Made by a program: the position numbers and the translations under genes
Assembly (NCBI RefSeq): GCF_016424485.1
Contig: NZ_JAELUP010000020.1
Coordinates: forward strand, 1-64,000
DNA: 64,000 bases
Reading direction: 5' to 3'
Source: Paenibacillus roseus
GTDB lineage: Bacteria; Bacillota; Bacilli; Paenibacillales; Paenibacillaceae
Notes under the pieces: generated by a model
The model's input: the letters and a program-made list of their open reading frames with translations, nothing else
Database searches by the model: none
Told to the model about the DNA's origin: nothing
Shown: positions 62,551 to 64,000 of the stretch, piece after piece
Layout: each line of letters begins with the position of its first letter
Numbering within the stretch: position 1 is the stretch's first letter

Positions 62551-63222
62551 ATGGGGTACGGAATCCGGCTTCTGGTTTGGGGAAGCTATGCTTGCTTTGC
62601 CCGTTCCGATTATAAGGATAGACGGGTAAGCTATGATGTAATGACTCCTTCTGCTGCAAGGGGAGTCTTGGAGTCGATTCATTGGAAGCCAGCTATCCGA
62701 TGGGTAGTCGATCGGATTGATGTCATCAATGAAATTCAGCTGGAGAGGGTTTCACGTATCGAGATGGACCCGACGGCTGCGGTATCCGGGCTCAGGGAGC
62801 CGATGAGCGGCAAGCGGCCGTTATTGTCTCCGATGCCCGCGGGAGAGCAGAACCTTCATGAGGGCCTGCTGCTGCGGGATGTGAAGTACGTCATTCATGC
62901 GCATTTTGTCATGACGCCGCGCGCTGGGGAGCAAGATCATCCGGAGAAGCACTATAATATTTTTTTGCGGCGCGCCCGCAAACGTCAGTGCTTTTACCAT
63001 CCGTACCTCGGAGCCAGAGAGTTTCCGGCCATTTTTACCTTGCTTGAGGACCATGACATGACACCTTTATCCTGTTATAAAGATCAGCCCGACCGTGAGC
63101 TGGGATGCATGCTGTGGGATTTAGACTTCAAGCATGAAATGAAGCCTTTGTACTTCAAGGCTATTATGAGGGGAGGGACGATTGCCGTCCCGGATCTGCT
63201 GCAGAAGGATGCGAAATCCTGA
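62551..63222 (+). CDS. cas5: Orphan CRISPR-associated Cas5d (type I-C)
   Basis: A 223-residue Cas5 of the Dvulg/I-C subtype. ATG 62551 follows GGGGAGGAG. Recognition rests on LLVWGSYACFARSDYKDRRV, then VMTPSAARGVLESIHWKPAI with RWVVDRI, and on DVKYVIHAHF. In Bacillus halodurans Cas5d a Lys-His pair in a GKHY motif cuts pre-crRNA; here it is PEKHYNIF (Lys133-His134), so the processing site may be intact. The later FYHPYLGAREFPA and the C-terminal GGTIAVPDLL fit the family. Type I-C operons run cas3-cas5-cas8c-cas7-cas4-cas1-cas2; here the upstream gene is alkD-like and the downstream gene is an unrelated minus-strand membrane protein. A terminator follows at once. Confidence 0.85.
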   Translation: MGYGIRLLVWGSYACFARSDYKDRRVSYDVMTPSAARGVLESIHWKPAIRWVVDRIDVINEIQLERVSRIEMDPTAAVSGLREPMSGKRPLLSPMPAGEQNLHEGLLLRDVKYVIHAHFVMTPRAGEQDHPEKHYNIFLRRARKRQCFYHPYLGAREFPAIFTLLEDHDMTPLSCYKDQPDRELGCMLWDLDFKHEMKPLYFKAIMRGGTIAVPDLLQKDAKS

Positions 63223-63280
63223 TCTGTCACGCAAAATACCCTGCCTGACATTAATGGGGCTTACTATATTAAGGAGGCAT

Positions 63281-63319
63281 GGCAGACCGTAGCTTATGGT
63301 ACGCGTCTGTCTTTTTTTT
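63281..63319 (+). terminator. Terminator after cas5
   Basis: GGCAGAC-CGTA (63281-63291) pairs with TACG-C-GTCTGTC (about 63299-63311), followed by eight T residues. It shows that cas5 is transcribed as a single gene. Confidence 0.8.
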
Positions 63320-63360
63320 CGCGAAACGAAGCCTTCATCCGTCATAGGACGACAAAGCTG

Positions 63361-63648
63361 TTAACGCTTGTTGCCAATGTACGTCAGCAGCGCGATTCCG
63401 ATGATGCCAATAATGCTTCCTGCACCTGCCGCTGCGCTGAGAATCCCAAATCCGAGACCGCGAAAGCCTCCCGAAGCCAGACTGATGATCAAGGCGATGA
63501 TACTGATCAAAAGGACAAGCCCGGACGGGAAGAATAGCGAACGTAAGTTATTTGGTGAGCGCTGATAAGTAAAGTGGGCAATAATTAGCAGTGCGAGTGC
63601 AACGCCGCCGCTGACAGCAGCTAAAAACAATATGTCCACGTTCAACAT
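63361..63648 (-). CDS. Small membrane protein, YesK-like
   Basis: A 95-residue minus-strand protein. The start is set at the ATG at 63648, next to AAGGGG; a TTG one codon later or a GTG three codons later would have better spacing. Three hydrophobic helices (about 3-20, 35-55 and 66-88) are separated by the basic loop TYQRSPNNLRSLFFPSGLVL and the glycine-rich GGFRGLGFG. The pattern resembles the YesK-like family of unknown function. No partner gene is evident. Confidence 0.55.
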   Translation of the reverse strand: MLNVDILFLAAVSGGVALALLIIAHFTYQRSPNNLRSLFFPSGLVLLISIIALIISLASGGFRGLGFGILSAAAGAGSIIGIIGIALLTYIGNKR

Positions 63649-63817
63649 CCCCTTGCAATGGCTATTTTTGTACCAGTATACCACAACGGGAATTCCATTT
63701 ATTTGAATTGTTCCTTTCAACCGTTTAAAATAAAGATAACAACCAAGCGCCATTCGCGTTCTTCCAGCACCGTGAGGCCCGTTCATCTCAGCCAGCTCTA
63801 AAAATATGTAAAAGACA

Positions 63818-63865
63818 ACAAAGAGGCTCTAGCTCGTGAATATCAGCTGGGGCCTCTTATGTTTT
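63818..63865. terminator. Bidirectional terminator
   Basis: AAGAGGC (63821-63827) pairs with GCCTCTT (63852-63858), with inner AGCT/AGCT pairing. T-rich sequence lies on the far side in both orientations. It would end the minus-strand gene entering from the right edge. Confidence 0.65.
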
Positions 63866-64000
63866 ATTAATGGACGCCAGATAGAACAAGCGGGCATATA
63901 AGCCGACTCGCACATGAGAAGCCTCGGACAGGTTGGCTGACTTGCCAAGCTCTCTATACGAGTGCGAAAAGGAAGGTGATCTCTCCCACTTCAAGCCCAA
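63857..64000 (-). CDS. C-terminal end of an unidentified gene running off the window
   Basis: The minus strand is open from the window edge for 47 codons to a stop at 63857-63859, ending SEASHVRVGLYARLFYLASI and NKT. The last helix pattern is loosely like the C-terminus of small-molecule phosphotransferases, but that is a guess. A terminator overlaps its end, supporting a real gene. Confidence 0.35.
   Translation of the reverse strand: MGLKWERSPSFSHSYRELGKSANLSEASHVRVGLYARLFYLASINKT

Noticed and set aside
63279-63347. 22-codon frame after cas5 with AAGGAGG next to ATG, as a cas8c remnant
   Set aside because: The ribosome site is only one base from the ATG, the frame lies inside a strong terminator, and it does not resemble Cas8c or Cas7.
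62131-64000. CRISPR array near cas5
   Set aside because: Read on both strands for regularly spaced 30-35 bp repeats; none found.

Overview
The window looks like a chromosomal segment of a Paenibacillus-type Firmicute. The evidence is gene content and order: sigW/rsiW, cdaA-cdaR-glmM followed by a glmS ribozyme and glmS, PEP carboxylase, an S-layer (SLH) protein, a YesM/YesN two-component pair beside an LplB/YtcP-type sugar importer, and Firmicute-style Shine-Dalgarno sites with several TTG and GTG starts. No species can be named from the sequence alone.

Layout. (1) 0.1-11.3 kb is an AT-rich accessory block: a 1848-residue secreted subtilase that continues into a pretoxin segment, a Hint autoprocessing domain and an AHH-type nuclease tip, then an Imm11-like immunity gene and a 1571-residue surface protein with RCC1 repeats. 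(2) 11.6-19.4 kb carries a complete comQ-comX-comP-comA quorum-sensing cassette. Its comX is only 59 codons and is easy to miss. It is followed by a lantibiotic-dehydratase C-terminal-domain protein and a two-gene ABC transporter. The two intergenic regions after comA hold clusters of TTGCG/CCGCAA half-sites resembling ComA sites. (3) 19.6-24.5 kb has a Fur-box-controlled siderophore ATPase, four tRNA genes (Gly-GCC, Arg-ACG, Pro-UGG, Gly-UCC), a GH36 alpha-galactosidase and an MgtC-family protein. (4) 24.8-29.9 kb is an ABC exporter / DUF1854 / ABC exporter triad in which both exporters carry an N-terminal extra domain and a zinc ribbon. (5) 30.1-41.4 kb is core housekeeping: ppc, sigW, rsiW, cdaA, cdaR, glmM, the glmS ribozyme and glmS.

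(6) 41.4-48.3 kb, directly downstream of glmS, is a scrap-yard: repeats resembling a multi-repeat transposon end at the classic attTn7 position, an XRE regulator split by a decayed IS4-type element, an LRR/SLH surface protein with 80-residue tandem repeats, an IS630 fragment and a beta-helix pseudogene. (7) 48.3-61.2 kb is a carbohydrate-utilisation locus: YesM/YesN sensor-regulator, two permeases and a binding lipoprotein behind a cre-like site, then GH95 and GH29 alpha-L-fucosidases and a GH42 beta-galactosidase. It is probably aimed at fucosylated galactosides. (8) 61.4-64 kb has an AlkD-like DNA alkylation repair protein (minus strand), an orphan Cas5d (type I-C) with its Lys-His pair intact and no other cas gene or CRISPR array in view, a small YesK-like membrane protein, and the tail of a minus-strand gene running off the window.

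Two points deserve attention first: the self-contained subtilase-Hint-AHH toxin with its immunity gene, and the comQXPA cassette adjoining an uncharacterised peptide-modification/export locus. The vestigial transposon end behind glmS and the orphan Cas5d follow. Functions rest on motif recognition by eye; no database search was run.
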